Numbered from the stretch's first letter, positions 47,699 through 57,065 are shown. The stretch: 64,000 nt of DNA from Streptomyces sp. H27-H1 (GCF_026627445.1 NZ_JAPNLJ010000004.1:62001-126000); one strand, 5' to 3'. Numbers and translations: made by a program. Notes: a model not told the origin generated them from the letters alone.

Positions 47699-48178
47699 AT
47701 GACGAGCGAGATGAACGAGCAGCCGACGGCCGGCCGGGCGACGAACAAGCCGGACCGCAAGACCCAGCTGGGCCAGATCATCCGGTTCGGCCTGGTGGGC
47801 GGGGTCAACACCGCCACCTTCTTCACGCTCTACCTGCTCCTGCACCCGTGGATGCCCTACTTCGCCGCCTACTCCCTCGCCTTCGTGCTGGCGATGGTCG
47901 GCTCGTTCTTCATGAACACCTACTTCACCTACCGGACCCGGCCGACGTGGAAGAAGTTCCTCCTCTTCCCGCTGACCAACATCACGAACTACGTGATCCA
48001 GTCCGCCGGCCTGTACGCCCTGGTGAGCTGGGCGGGCATGAACACCAAGATCGCCCCGCTGGTCGCGGCGGTCGTGGCCATCCCGTTCACCTTCGTCCTC
48101 TCCCGCAAGATCCTCATCCCGGGGACGGCCGACGCGGCCGCGGAGCCGGAGCAGACTCACAGGTCGTCCACGGTCTGA
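47699..48178 (+). CDS. GtrA-like flippase-type membrane protein
   Basis: 159 residues with four membrane segments (about 28-46, 53-72, 86-105, 112-130). IRFGLVGGVNTATFFTLY and SFFMNTYFTYR are the typical GtrA signatures. GtrA proteins are thought to flip polyprenyl-phosphate sugars made by GtrB. ATG at 47699; a start at 47711 is possible. It follows the GtrB-like gene by 52 bp and is probably cotranscribed. Confidence 0.9.
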   Translation: MTSEMNEQPTAGRATNKPDRKTQLGQIIRFGLVGGVNTATFFTLYLLLHPWMPYFAAYSLAFVLAMVGSFFMNTYFTYRTRPTWKKFLLFPLTNITNYVIQSAGLYALVSWAGMNTKIAPLVAAVVAIPFTFVLSRKILIPGTADAAAEPEQTHRSSTV

Positions 48179-48262
48179 ACCCGAGGGCGGCCCCGCCCGG
48201 ACACCCCGTAGATTGAGCGGGAGGTTTCGTGTTCGGCGAGGTTCAAGGGTCAGGGGACAGAC

Positions 48263-49390
48263 GTGTCAGCGGCTAGGCAGGGTGTGCTCGACGCGCGCAG
48301 GATCGTGGTCAAGGTCGGCTCCTCCTCCCTGACCACGGCGGCCGGCGGACTCGACGCCGACCGGGTGGACGCGCTGGTCGACGTACTCGCCAAGGCGCGC
48401 AGCGGCGGCGAGAAGGAGATCGTCCTGGTCTCCAGCGGAGCCATCGCCGCCGGTCTCTCCCCGCTCGGCCTGCGCCGCCGCCCCACCGACCTGGCCCGCC
48501 AGCAGGCAGCCGCCAGCGTCGGGCAGGGCCTGCTCGTCGCCCGCTACACGGCCTCCTTCGCCCGGTACGGCGTACGCGTCGGCCAAGTGCTCCTGACCAC
48601 CGACGACACGAGCCGGCGCGCGCACTACCGCAACGCCTACCGGACCCTGGACCAGCTCCTGGCCATGGGGGCGCTGCCCGTGGTCAACGAGAACGACACC
48701 GTCGCCACCGACGAGATCCGCTTCGGCGACAACGACCGCCTCGCCGCACTCGTGGCCCACCTGGTTCGCGCCGACCTGCTCGTCCTGCTCTCGGACGTGG
48801 ACGGCCTCTACGACGGGGACCCGGCCCAGCCCGGCACCAGCCGCATCGACGAGGTGCGTGGCCCCGAGGACATCGCCCACGTCACGATCGGCAGCGCCGG
48901 CAAGGCGGGCGTCGGCACCGGCGGCATGGCCACCAAGGTCGAGGCGGCGCGCATCGCCGCGGCGGCCGGCATCCCGGTGGTCCTGACGTCGGCCAGCCAG
49001 GCCGCGGACGCCCTGGCCGGGCGGGCGACCGGCACCTACTTCCACTCCACCGGACGCCGCTCGACGGACCGGCTGCTCTGGCTCCAGCACGCCTCGGCCC
49101 CGCAGGGGCACCTCGTACTGGACGAGGGCGCCGTCCGCGCGGTGACCGAACGCGGCAGCTCGCTCCTGCCGGCCGGCATCGCGGCGGTCGAGGGCGACTT
49201 CGTCGCCGGGGACCCCGTGGAACTGCGTTCGGCCGACGGCCGGGCGGTGGCGCGCGGCCTCGTCAACTTCGACGCCAAGGAGCTTCCGCGGCTCCTCGGC
49301 CGCTCCACTCGCGAGCTCGCACGGGAACTCGGACCCGAGTACGAGCGGGAGGTCGTCCACCGTGACGATCTGGTCCTGCTGCAGGGCTGA
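48263..49390 (+). CDS. proB: Glutamate 5-kinase
   Basis: 375 residues: an amino-acid kinase domain (1-260) with VVKVGSSSLT, LVSSGAIAAGL, NENDTVA and LLSDVDGLYDGDP, and a C-terminal PUA domain (about 280-370). First step of proline synthesis: ATP + glutamate to glutamyl-phosphate. GTG at 48263 with CAGGGGACAG upstream. TAGATT (48209-48214) may be a -10. A small unknown gene separates it from proA. Confidence 0.96.
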   Translation: MSAARQGVLDARRIVVKVGSSSLTTAAGGLDADRVDALVDVLAKARSGGEKEIVLVSSGAIAAGLSPLGLRRRPTDLARQQAAASVGQGLLVARYTASFARYGVRVGQVLLTTDDTSRRAHYRNAYRTLDQLLAMGALPVVNENDTVATDEIRFGDNDRLAALVAHLVRADLLVLLSDVDGLYDGDPAQPGTSRIDEVRGPEDIAHVTIGSAGKAGVGTGGMATKVEAARIAAAAGIPVVLTSASQAADALAGRATGTYFHSTGRRSTDRLLWLQHASAPQGHLVLDEGAVRAVTERGSSLLPAGIAAVEGDFVAGDPVELRSADGRAVARGLVNFDAKELPRLLGRSTRELARELGPEYEREVVHRDDLVLLQG

Positions 49391-49475
49391 GGTTCGGTAA
49401 AAGCGCCGCGCGGCGAGCCGAGGACTGGTCAACTGTGAGGGGCGGACACGCATAGCGCAGACAAGGAGGCGGCTG

Positions 49476-49886
49476 GTGGGACGAGCGCTGACCAGCGTCG
49501 GCACCGGGGACGGTGACGTCGGCGCGAGCGGGGAGGACCGGGACTCCTCCCGCCTCTGGCACATCACCCTGAGCGTCTCCGGAAAGCCCGCCCCGCTGTG
49601 CGAGGTACGCCGCGGGCTGGAGCAGCTCGCCTATGACCACCCCTTCCTGCTGACCAGCCGCTACGCCGACGACCACGCCGAGATCCGCTACTGGGAGGAA
49701 GCCCGCGACCTCCACGACGCCGCGGCCGTGGCCCTGCGGCTCTGGGGCGAACACCGCTCCTCGGCGAAGCTCCCGCCCTGGGAGATCGTCGGCCTGGAAG
49801 TCATCGACCGCGCCACGTACCACCAACGCGTCGCCGAGGGATACGGCCCGCCCCCCGCCCACCCCATGGGCGTGCACCCGTACTGA
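49476..49886 (+). CDS. Conserved hypothetical protein between proB and proA
   Basis: 136 residues, soluble, with no signal peptide or membrane segment. The region RLWHITLSVSGKPAPLCEVRRGLEQLAYDHPFLLTSRYADDHAEIRYWEEARDL looks like a compact alpha/beta fold and ends in PPAHPMGVHPY. From memory it is commonly found between proB and proA in Streptomyces, so a proline-linked role is possible but unproven. GTG at 49476 with AAGGAGG at 49463-49469 as ribosome site. Confidence 0.75.
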   Translation: MGRALTSVGTGDGDVGASGEDRDSSRLWHITLSVSGKPAPLCEVRRGLEQLAYDHPFLLTSRYADDHAEIRYWEEARDLHDAAAVALRLWGEHRSSAKLPPWEIVGLEVIDRATYHQRVAEGYGPPPAHPMGVHPY

Positions 49887-49976
49887 GGCGCCCCCCCGGC
49901 CGGATCCCGGTCCGATCGGCGTCTCGGGGGATGGAACCCCATCGGGCCCGGGCCCGGCGGGGATTACCCTGACCGC

Positions 49977-51260
49977 ATGACCTCGCTCGACGACGCCACC
50001 GCCACGTCCCCCGTCCTCCGCACGGCGCGAGCCGCCCGCACCGCCGCCGCGGCCATCGCCCCACTCCCGCGGTCCGCCAAGGACAAGGCCCTGCTGGCCA
50101 TCGCGGACGCGCTGGAGGCCCGTACGGCCGAGATCGTCGAGGCCAACGCCGTCGACACGGCGAAAGCGGCCGCCGCCGGGACCAGTGAGACCGTCATCGA
50201 CCGCCTCACCCTCACCCCCGACCGCATCGCGGCCATCGCCTCCGACGTCCGCGACGTCGCGGCCCTGCCCGACCCCGTCGGCGAGGTCGTCCGCGGCTCC
50301 ACCCTCCCCAACGGCATCGACCTCCGCCAGATCCGCGTCCCGCTCGGCGTCGTCGGCATCATCTACGAGGCCCGCCCCAACGTCACCGTGGACGCCGCCG
50401 CCCTCTGCCTGAAGTCGGGCAACGCGGTCCTCCTGCGCGGCTCCTCCTCGGCCTACGCCTCCAACACCGCCCTCGTCGGCATCCTGCGCGACGCCGTCGT
50501 ATCGGCCGGTCTCCCCGCCGACGCGATCCAGCTCGTACCGGGCGAGTCCCGCGACTCCGTCCGCGAGCTGATGCGCGCCCGCGGCCTCGTCGACGTCCTC
50601 ATCCCGCGCGGCGGCGCCTCGCTCATCAAGACCGTCGTCGAGGAGTCCATCGTCCCGGTCATCGAGACCGGTACCGGCAACTGCCACGTCTACGTCGATG
50701 CCCAGGCCGACCTCGCCATGGCCGTGGACATCCTCGTCAACTCCAAGGCCCAGCGCCCCTCCGTCTGCAACTCCGCGGAGACCCTGCTGGTCCACCGGGA
50801 CATCGCCGACGCGTTCCTGCCGCTCGCCCTGGACGCCCTGGCCGACGCCGGCGTGACCGTCCACGCGGACGAGCGGGTGCTCGCGTACGCGGAGAACTCG
50901 AAGGTCACCGCGCTTCCCGCCACCGACGAGGACTGGGCCGCCGAGTACCTCTCGTACGACATCGCCGCCGGTGTCGTGGACTCCCTCGACGAGGCCGTCG
51001 CCCACATCCGGCGCTGGACCTCCGGCCACACCGAGGCGATCGTCACCACCTCGCAGGCCGCCGCGCGCCTCTTCACCCAGCTGGTCGACTCGACCACGGT
51101 TGCCGTGAATGCCTCCACCCGGTTCACGGACGGTGGTCAGTTCGGCTTCGGCGCGGAGATCGGCATCTCCACGCAGAAGCTGCACGCCCGGGGCCCGATG
51201 GGGCTTCCCGAGCTCACCTCGACCAAGTACATCGTCACCGGCGACGGTCACGTACGGTAG
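49977..51260 (+). CDS. proA: Gamma-glutamyl phosphate reductase
   Basis: 427 residues, aldehyde-dehydrogenase superfamily. Catalytic Cys264 in [18 protein letters not shown]-binding [34 protein letters not shown] near the end. It reduces glutamyl-phosphate to glutamate semialdehyde, second step of proline synthesis. TACCCT (49965-49970) is 6 nt before the ATG with no ribosome site, suggesting a separate leaderless transcript in addition to any read-through from proB. Confidence 0.96.
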   Translation: MTSLDDATATSPVLRTARAARTAAAAIAPLPRSAKDKALLAIADALEARTAEIVEANAVDTAKAAAAGTSETVIDRLTLTPDRIAAIASDVRDVAALPDPVGEVVRGSTLPNGIDLRQIRVPLGVVGIIYEARPNVTVDAAALCLKSGNAVLLRGSSSAYASNTALVGILRDAVVSAGLPADAIQLVPGESRDSVRELMRARGLVDVLIPRGGASLIKTVVEESIVPVIETGTGNCHVYVDAQADLAMAVDILVNSKAQRPSVCNSAETLLVHRDIADAFLPLALDALADAGVTVHADERVLAYAENSKVTALPATDEDWAAEYLSYDIAAGVVDSLDEAVAHIRRWTSGHTEAIVTTSQAAARLFTQLVDSTTVAVNASTRFTDGGQFGFGAEIGISTQKLHARGPMGLPELTSTKYIVTGDGHVR

Positions 51261-51337
51261 TCGACCCCTGAACGGGGTGTGGCCGGATTTCGGCGTATGC
51301 CCTGCCCAAAGGTGTCCCTCCGGTCTACGCTGGTCTC

Positions 51338-51898
51338 GTGCCGGACGACGTGGGGGGCAAACCGTTCCCGGACGACGGGGAGCCCGACGACGACCGCGGA
51401 GGCGCGGACAAGGACTTCGCCTCCGTGGTGTTCGACGAGGACTTCGTCCGGAACGCCGAGATCCGTGAACCGAGCGCCGCAGAGCGCCAGCGGGCCGGCG
51501 ACCGGGCGCGCGCCGAGGCGGCCGAGGCCGCCCGCGCCGCCTTCGCGGGGGGCTGGACGGGCGACGAGGACTACGACGCGTACGCCTACGGCGCCGCCGA
51601 CGGGTACCACTCCGACGAATCCGGCTGGGACCACGGCCACAGCGTCGGCTCCGCGGAAGGCCCGTACGGGGCCTACGGCGGCAGCCTGCGCCCCTACCGC
51701 GGCCGCTCGCCGTGGCTGCGCCCGGTCGCCTGGGTCCTCGCCTGCGTGCTGGGCCTCGGCATGATCGCGCTCGCCTTCAGCGCCGTCTACCGCAGTGCGG
51801 CGAGCGACGCGGAACCGGTGCCGGCCCCTGCCAGTACCCCGATGGGGGAAGTCACCGGCGCCGGAAAGTTTATGGACCGCGTCGGCCGCCAACCCTGA
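51338..51898 (+). CDS. Single-pass membrane protein with VVFDEDFVR motif (first of pair)
   Basis: 186 residues. Acidic cytoplasmic N terminus containing ASVVFDEDFVRNAEI (about 27-41), an Ala/Arg-rich helix, a Tyr/Gly/Asp-rich stretch, then one membrane segment (about 127-149, PVAWVLACVLGLGMIALAFSAVY) and a short outside tail. Function unknown. The next gene encodes a protein with the same motif. TACGCT (51326-51331) is 6 nt before the GTG: leaderless candidate. In the S. coelicolor mre literature proteins from this neighbourhood have been examined for spore-wall roles; I cannot be more exact. Confidence 0.8.
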   Translation: MPDDVGGKPFPDDGEPDDDRGGADKDFASVVFDEDFVRNAEIREPSAAERQRAGDRARAEAAEAARAAFAGGWTGDEDYDAYAYGAADGYHSDESGWDHGHSVGSAEGPYGAYGGSLRPYRGRSPWLRPVAWVLACVLGLGMIALAFSAVYRSAASDAEPVPAPASTPMGEVTGAGKFMDRVGRQP

Positions 51899-51966
51899 AG
51901 GTACGACCCCGTTCCGCATCGCCGGAGCCGGGGGCTTCTCTGGAGCGGGAACAGCGGGGAGAAGCG

Positions 51967-53112
51967 ATGGCCATGTCAGGAAATCCTCCCAACGGAACCC
52001 CCGAGGGCGCCGGCGGGTCCGACGACGAATACCGCTCCGACGAGTACCGGTCCGTGGTGTTCGACGAGGACTTCGTCCGGGCTGCCCGGCTCCAGGAATT
52101 CTCGGCGCAGGAGCGCATGGGCGAGCACGCCCGCGCCGTCCGGAGCCGGTCGATCTGGTCGAGCGGCGGAGGCCCACCGAAACCCCTGGGCGGCTCCGGC
52201 GGGGCGGCCCGGCAGGGCCGGATCATCGTGCTGTGCATCGCCCTGGCGCTCGCCGGCGCCGTCTACATGGGGCTGCGCAACCCCTACGTGCCGCCCGCCG
52301 GAGCCCCGGCCCAGGCGATGAGCAGCACGGTCGTCCCGCTCGCACCCTCCGAGCCCGTGCCGGGCGGCCGCCCGGCCGACCTGTACGCGGGCAGTCCGGC
52401 GGCCCAGTACCGCATCGGGGCGGCCGGGATCGCCTTTCCCGGCGTGCGCCGCACCCGCCACTTCACCGAGGAGCAGGTCCAGACCGCGCTGACCATCGCC
52501 AAGGACTACCTGGTGCAGTCCTCGCTGGACCCCGACGTCCTGTCCGGCGCGGCCTCCCGGCCGGTGCGCGTCCTGCTCGACCCCGACCAGCTGACGCAGT
52601 TCGACCAGAGCATGCTGGCACCGGCCGGCAACGGGCGGCACGCCGTCACCGGCTGGCTGGTCCGGTTCGACCCGGCGCGCGCCGTGGTGGCCGACACCAG
52701 GGTCCGGGTCAGCGGGGTCCTCACCGCCGGGGAGGCCGCCCCGAACGCGCTGGAGGTGACCTCCGACCACACCTTCGTCTACGCCGTGCGGCCGGCCACC
52801 GGCCAGCCGGCCGCGGCGGACGGGGCCTCGCTCTTCACCGTCCGGCGCGAGCTGCGGCTGCGCTTCGACCGCGACGACCTCATGGCCCGGCGGGCGGAGC
52901 TCGTCTCGGCGTACGTGATGGCGGGCCCGCAGGCCTGTGCCGACGACCCGGCCGCGGGCTTCCGCCCGCTGACGGCCGGTGCCGGGCCGACCACCACCGG
53001 CCCGGCCGCGAGCGACCCGTATGCCAGCGGCAGTCCGCGCCGCACGGCCGGGCTGTGCGGCGTGCTGGCGCCGGCGGCCACCCCGGAGCAGGGCGTCAGC
53101 CCTGCTCCGTAG
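51967..53112 (+). CDS. Membrane-anchored protein with VVFDEDFVR motif (second of pair)
   Basis: 381 residues. Cytoplasmic N terminus with RSVVFDEDFVRAARL (about 27-41), one membrane segment (about 83-100, GRIIVLCIALALAGAVYMGL), then an extracellular domain of about 270 residues with three cysteines and a conserved-looking core (GIAFPGVRRTRHFTEEQVQ). The motif is encoded by a 30-bp stretch identical to that in the preceding gene. ATG at 51967 with GGGGAGAAG upstream. The 3' end overlaps the converging M48 protease gene by 17 bp. Confidence 0.8.
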   Translation: MAMSGNPPNGTPEGAGGSDDEYRSDEYRSVVFDEDFVRAARLQEFSAQERMGEHARAVRSRSIWSSGGGPPKPLGGSGGAARQGRIIVLCIALALAGAVYMGLRNPYVPPAGAPAQAMSSTVVPLAPSEPVPGGRPADLYAGSPAAQYRIGAAGIAFPGVRRTRHFTEEQVQTALTIAKDYLVQSSLDPDVLSGAASRPVRVLLDPDQLTQFDQSMLAPAGNGRHAVTGWLVRFDPARAVVADTRVRVSGVLTAGEAAPNALEVTSDHTFVYAVRPATGQPAAADGASLFTVRRELRLRFDRDDLMARRAELVSAYVMAGPQACADDPAAGFRPLTAGAGPTTTGPAASDPYASGSPRRTAGLCGVLAPAATPEQGVSPAP

Positions 53113-54199
53113 CCCCGCCCCTGCCCGTGCCCTTGTCATCGCCGCTGCCGCTGCCGCTGCCCGAGCCCGGGGCGCCGCCCGCGCCCGTGAACCTGTCCCG
53201 CAGCTTGCCGCCCAGGTCCGCCGTACCGCCGGCGATGTCGCCGACCAGCTTCAGCAGCGGGTCCTTGCTCGTGCGCACCGTGTCCGCGTAGTGCGCGGCG
53301 GACTGCCGGAAGGAGTCGGTCACCGAGGTGTCCTTGTCGTCCTCGCGCCGCGGGTAGTGGCCGTCCATGATCCGCTGGTAATCCCGGTTCCGGGACCACT
53401 TCTTCAGCTCGGCCGCCCGCACCGTCGTGAAGGGGTGCGTCCGCGGCAGCACGTTGAGGATCTTCAGCACGGAGTCGCGCAGATCGCCGCTCTTCTCGTA
53501 CTCCTCGGCCTGGGCGAGGAACGCGTCGACATTCATCTCGTGGAGGTGGTTTCCGCCCGCGAGCTTCATCAGCCCGCGCATCGAGGCGTTCACGTCCTGT
53601 CCCACCAACAGCCCCGCCCGGTCCGCGGACAGCTCCGACTTGCGGAACCACTCGCGCAGCGCCGTCACGATCCCCATGATCGCCACGTTGCCCAGCGGGA
53701 TCCACGCGATCTTGAGCGCCAGGGTCGTCAGGAACAGCAGGATCGTGCGGTACACGGCGTGCCCCGACAGCGCGTGGCCCACCTCGTGGCCCACCACCGC
53801 CCGCATCTCCTCCTCGTCGAGCAGCTCGACGAGTCCCGTGGTGACCACGATGATCGGCTCGTCCAGCCCGATGCACATGGCGTTGGGCTTCGGGTCCTGC
53901 TGCACGTACATCTGCGGGACCTTCTCCAGGTCCAGGATGTAACAGGCGTCCAGGAGCATCGCGTGCAGGTGCGGGAACTGCGTCTCGCCCACCCGGACGG
54001 AGTCCGACAGGAACAGCAGTCGCAGACTGCGCTCCGGCAGCAGCCCGCTCAGTGCCTTGAACACCGTGTCGAAGCCGGTCAGCTTGCGCAGGGCGACGAG
54101 CGCGGAGCGGTCCGCCGGATGCTCGTACGCCCGTGAGGAAATACCGGGGAACCTCTTGCGGTCCCGCGCCGGTGCCTTCTCGAATCCCGTTCCCGTCAT
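53096..54199 (-). CDS. M48-family zinc metallopeptidase, membrane-associated
   Basis: 367 residues. Zinc site HEVGH at 138-142 and the third ligand Glu189 in SELSADRAG. A hydrophobic stretch at about 151-185 (YRTILLFLTTLALKIAWIPLGNVAIMGIV) may form one membrane hairpin. The C terminus ends in a Gly/Ser-rich tail. Related to HtpX-type proteases that remove damaged membrane proteins, but the layout is that of an actinomycete M48 subgroup. ATG at 54199 with GGGGAGGGCG upstream; a longer frame to 54415 is rejected. Confidence 0.9.
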   Translation of the reverse strand: MTGTGFEKAPARDRKRFPGISSRAYEHPADRSALVALRKLTGFDTVFKALSGLLPERSLRLLFLSDSVRVGETQFPHLHAMLLDACYILDLEKVPQMYVQQDPKPNAMCIGLDEPIIVVTTGLVELLDEEEMRAVVGHEVGHALSGHAVYRTILLFLTTLALKIAWIPLGNVAIMGIVTALREWFRKSELSADRAGLLVGQDVNASMRGLMKLAGGNHLHEMNVDAFLAQAEEYEKSGDLRDSVLKILNVLPRTHPFTTVRAAELKKWSRNRDYQRIMDGHYPRREDDKDTSVTDSFRQSAAHYADTVRTSKDPLLKLVGDIAGGTADLGGKLRDRFTGAGGAPGSGSGSGSGDDKGTGRGGATEQG

Positions 54200-54340
54200 A
54201 GCGCCCTCCCCGTTGATGTGTGCGGCTGGCCGCCGGTCTATCCTCTCCAACGCCTGAGTCGGCGTGAGCGTGCCCCAGGCCCCCGCATACGATGTGAGCG
54301 AAGTCTCCGCCCGCTCCCCGACTCGATAGGTACCTGCCTG

Positions 54341-54508
54341 ATGAGCCTCGCCTCCACCGCCCACAACCTGGTCGTCCTCGCCTCGGAGGGAGCCGAGCAC
54401 CACGGCGGCAACCACGACAGCCTGAGCCCGTACCTGACCGGCGGCGCCGCCTTCGGCATCCTGCTTCTGCTGCTGTGGGTCACCACGCGCCTGAACCGGG
54501 ACCGCTGA
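54341..54508 (+). CDS. Tiny single-pass membrane protein
   Basis: 55 residues. N-terminal polar part with GAEHHGGNHDS, one C-terminal membrane segment (about 33-49, TGGAAFGILLLLLWVTT) and RLNRDR. Not recognised. ATG at 54341; no ribosome site. The His-rich segment might bind metal (speculative). Confidence 0.6.
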   Translation: MSLASTAHNLVVLASEGAEHHGGNHDSLSPYLTGGAAFGILLLLLWVTTRLNRDR

Positions 54509-54579
54509 AACCGCGGACGCCGAGTACGCGCCCGTAGGCGGGTCCCTGCCGCGCCACCGGGCCAGTAGGCTCTGCGCTC

Positions 54580-55197
54580 ATGGGAGAGCAGGAAATGCCT
54601 ACCGGCCCGGTCAAGCGCAGGCTCGGGGTGATGGGCGGGACATTCGACCCGATCCACCACGGACACCTGGTGGCCGCCAGTGAGGTGGCCGCGCTGTTCC
54701 ACCTCGACGAGGTGATGTTCGTACCGACCGGCGAGCCGTGGCAGAAGTCGCAGCGGGCCGTGTCGCCCGCCGAGGACCGGTATCTGATGACGGTCATCGC
54801 GACCGCCTCGAACCCGCAGTTCTCGGTGAGCCGGATCGACATCGACCGCGGCGGCCCGACGTACACGATCGACACCCTGCGGGACCTGAGCGCGCTCAAC
54901 GACGACGCCGACCTCTTCTTCATCACCGGCGCCGACGCCCTCGCACAGATCCTGACCTGGCGAAACGCCGAGGAGCTCTTCGCCCTCGCGCACTTCATCG
55001 GCGTCACCCGGCCGGGCCACGTGCTCACCGACGACGGCCTGCCCGAAGGGGGCGTCTCCCTCGTCGAGGTGCCGGCGCTGGCCATTTCCTCCACGGACTG
55101 CCGTGCCCGCGTGGCCAAGGGCGACCCTGTCTGGTACCTGGTGCCCGACGGCGTGGTCCGCTACATCGACAAGCGTGAGCTGTACCGGGGAGCCTGA
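54580..55197 (+). CDS. nadD: Nicotinate-nucleotide adenylyltransferase
   Basis: 205 residues. Nucleotidyltransferase signature [12 protein letters not shown] (19-30) and [10 protein letters not shown] near the C terminus (ISSTxIR type). It makes nicotinate adenine dinucleotide in NAD synthesis. TAGGCT (54566-54571) is 8 nt before the ATG, again a short or absent leader; an internal ATG at 54595 is possible. The LCP-like gene follows after 24 bp and rsfS is two genes further, the frequent nadD-lytR-rsfS order. Confidence 0.96.
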   Translation: MGEQEMPTGPVKRRLGVMGGTFDPIHHGHLVAASEVAALFHLDEVMFVPTGEPWQKSQRAVSPAEDRYLMTVIATASNPQFSVSRIDIDRGGPTYTIDTLRDLSALNDDADLFFITGADALAQILTWRNAEELFALAHFIGVTRPGHVLTDDGLPEGGVSLVEVPALAISSTDCRARVAKGDPVWYLVPDGVVRYIDKRELYRGA

Positions 55198-55221
55198 GCT
55201 TCCGGAGAGAGGGGCCCCGCG

Positions 55222-56925
55222 GTGAACGACCGAAACGAGCCGTACGACCCGTATGCCGGCCAGGAGCAGCAGCTCGTCGGCTACGACGCGTACGGGCGGC
55301 CGCTGTACGGCCAGGCGCCCGCGCAGCCCGCCCCCGACCCCGGGCCCCCCTACGAGCAGCAGCAGTACGAGCAGGACTACGGCTACGACTACCAGGGCTA
55401 CGGCCAGCCGCAGGGCCAGCCGCAGCCTCCGCAGTACTACCCGCCGCAGCAGCAGTACCCCCAGGCCCCGCAGTACGGGTACGACACCCAGGCCACGCAG
55501 CAGTACGACACCCAGGCCACCCAGCAGTGGATCCCGCAGCAGGCCGCCGCCGATGCCCCGGCGCAGGCGCCCGTACGCCCGCCCGTGCCCGAGCCGGAGC
55601 TCCGTCCCGCCGCGGCGCAGGTCCCGGAGCCCCGCCGGGCCGACGGGCCGGGCGCGCAGGGGCCCTCGTACCAGACCGGGCAGTTCGACTTCATCGACCA
55701 GCCGGACGAGGACTCCGAGGACGTCATCGACTGGCTCGCCTTCACCGAGAGCCGCACCGAGCGCCGCGAGGAGGCCCGCCGACGGGGCCGCAACCGGGTC
55801 GTGGCGCTGATCGTCGTCCTGGCGCTCTTCGTCGTCGCCGGACTCGGCTACCTCTGGTACGCGGGCAAGCTGCCGTTCCTGGAGGGCCCCGGCAAGGCGT
55901 CGAACGGCGCGGCCGCGTCCGGTCCGCAGAAGCGCGACATGATCGTCGTGCACCTGCACAACACCAAGAAGGGCGGCACCTCCACGGCGCTGCTCGTCGA
56001 CAACGTGACCACCAAGCAGGGCGCCACCGTCCTGGTGCCGAACACGCTGACCGTCTCCAAGGACGACGGCACCACCGCCCCGCTGGGCAAGGCCGTCGAG
56101 GGCGGCGGTCTGGGCGTACGGGAATCCCTCGACTCGGTGCTCGGCACCCGCATCGGCGGCACCTGGCGGCTGGACACCCCCTTCCTGGAAAACTTCGTGG
56201 AGCTGGTCGGCGGCATCGAGGTCGACACGGACGTGGCCGTCCCGGCGGACGACGCGGCGAAGGTGCCGGCCGTCGGACAGGGCCCGAAGCAGAGCCTCAG
56301 CGGTGCGATGGCCGTCGCGTACGCCACGTACCGGGCCCAGGGCGAACCGGAGGCCAAGCAGCTGGACCGGCTCGGCAAGGTCTTGCTGGGCCTGCTGCGC
56401 AAGGTGCCCGGTGATCCGAAGTCGGCGGCGATGACGGTGGAGACCACCGGGCAGATCCTGGATCCGGCGCTGAACGCGCAGACGCTGGGAGCGCTGCTGG
56501 CCAAGCTCGGCGAGCACGCCAAGGTGGGCGCCTACCGCACCGACGTGCTCGGGGTGAAGCCGGACGGCGGCCTCACGGACGAGGCCAACAAGAAGGTGGT
56601 CAAGGAGGTCCTCGGCGGCTCCGTCACGGACGCCCAGCCCGGGGCCCTGCCGAGGGTCGGCCTGAAGGACGCCACCGGCAACGACAAGACGAACACGGCG
56701 GCGAAGGCGGCCCTGCTCAACGGCGGCTACACCCTGGTGGACGGCGGCAAGGCCGACAAGACCGTGGCCGCGTCACAGATCACCTACCAGGACGACGCGC
56801 AGCGCGAGAAGGCGATCGAGGTCTCCAAGACGCTGGGACTGCCCGAGACGGCCGTGAAGAAGGCCGAGAACGCCGTGAACGCGGACGTCGTGGTGACGCT
56901 GGGCAAGGATTACAAGCCGTCCTGA
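55222..56925 (+). CDS. LytR-CpsA-Psr-like protein with LytR_C domain, degenerate LCP core
   Basis: 567 residues. Disordered Gln/Tyr/Pro-rich cytoplasmic N terminus (1-160), then an acidic-basic linker, a membrane segment (about 193-213), an LCP-like region (about 235-390) and a LytR_C domain (about 475-567). LCP enzymes attach wall polymers to peptidoglycan. The fold remnants (MIVVHLHNTKKGGTSTALLV, ELVGGIEVDTDVAV, LSGAMAVAYATYR) are visible, but the catalytic SIPRD-type strand reads VLVPNTLTV and the usual arginines are absent, so it may have lost transferase activity. GTG at 55222. The stop codon lies in a 10-bp repeat. Confidence 0.82.
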   Translation: MNDRNEPYDPYAGQEQQLVGYDAYGRPLYGQAPAQPAPDPGPPYEQQQYEQDYGYDYQGYGQPQGQPQPPQYYPPQQQYPQAPQYGYDTQATQQYDTQATQQWIPQQAAADAPAQAPVRPPVPEPELRPAAAQVPEPRRADGPGAQGPSYQTGQFDFIDQPDEDSEDVIDWLAFTESRTERREEARRRGRNRVVALIVVLALFVVAGLGYLWYAGKLPFLEGPGKASNGAAASGPQKRDMIVVHLHNTKKGGTSTALLVDNVTTKQGATVLVPNTLTVSKDDGTTAPLGKAVEGGGLGVRESLDSVLGTRIGGTWRLDTPFLENFVELVGGIEVDTDVAVPADDAAKVPAVGQGPKQSLSGAMAVAYATYRAQGEPEAKQLDRLGKVLLGLLRKVPGDPKSAAMTVETTGQILDPALNAQTLGALLAKLGEHAKVGAYRTDVLGVKPDGGLTDEANKKVVKEVLGGSVTDAQPGALPRVGLKDATGNDKTNTAAKAALLNGGYTLVDGGKADKTVAASQITYQDDAQREKAIEVSKTLGLPETAVKKAENAVNADVVVTLGKDYKPS

Positions 56926-56944
56926 GCCGTCCTGAGCCGTCAGA
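56916..56944 (+). repeat. 10-bp tandem repeat spanning the stop codon
   Basis: GCCGTCCTGA at 56916-56925 (includes the stop) is repeated exactly at 56926-56935 and partially (GCCGTCAGA) at 56936. Confidence 0.75.
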
Positions 56945-57065
56945 GGCCTTCTGCGGCCGCGCCCGTCGGGCGCGGCTCCGCCCGCGCGACACGCTGCGCG
57001 CGGGCGGTGTCGGCGGTACATGAGACCCTTGTAAGGATCTGCCCGCCAACCCGAAAGCATGGCCA

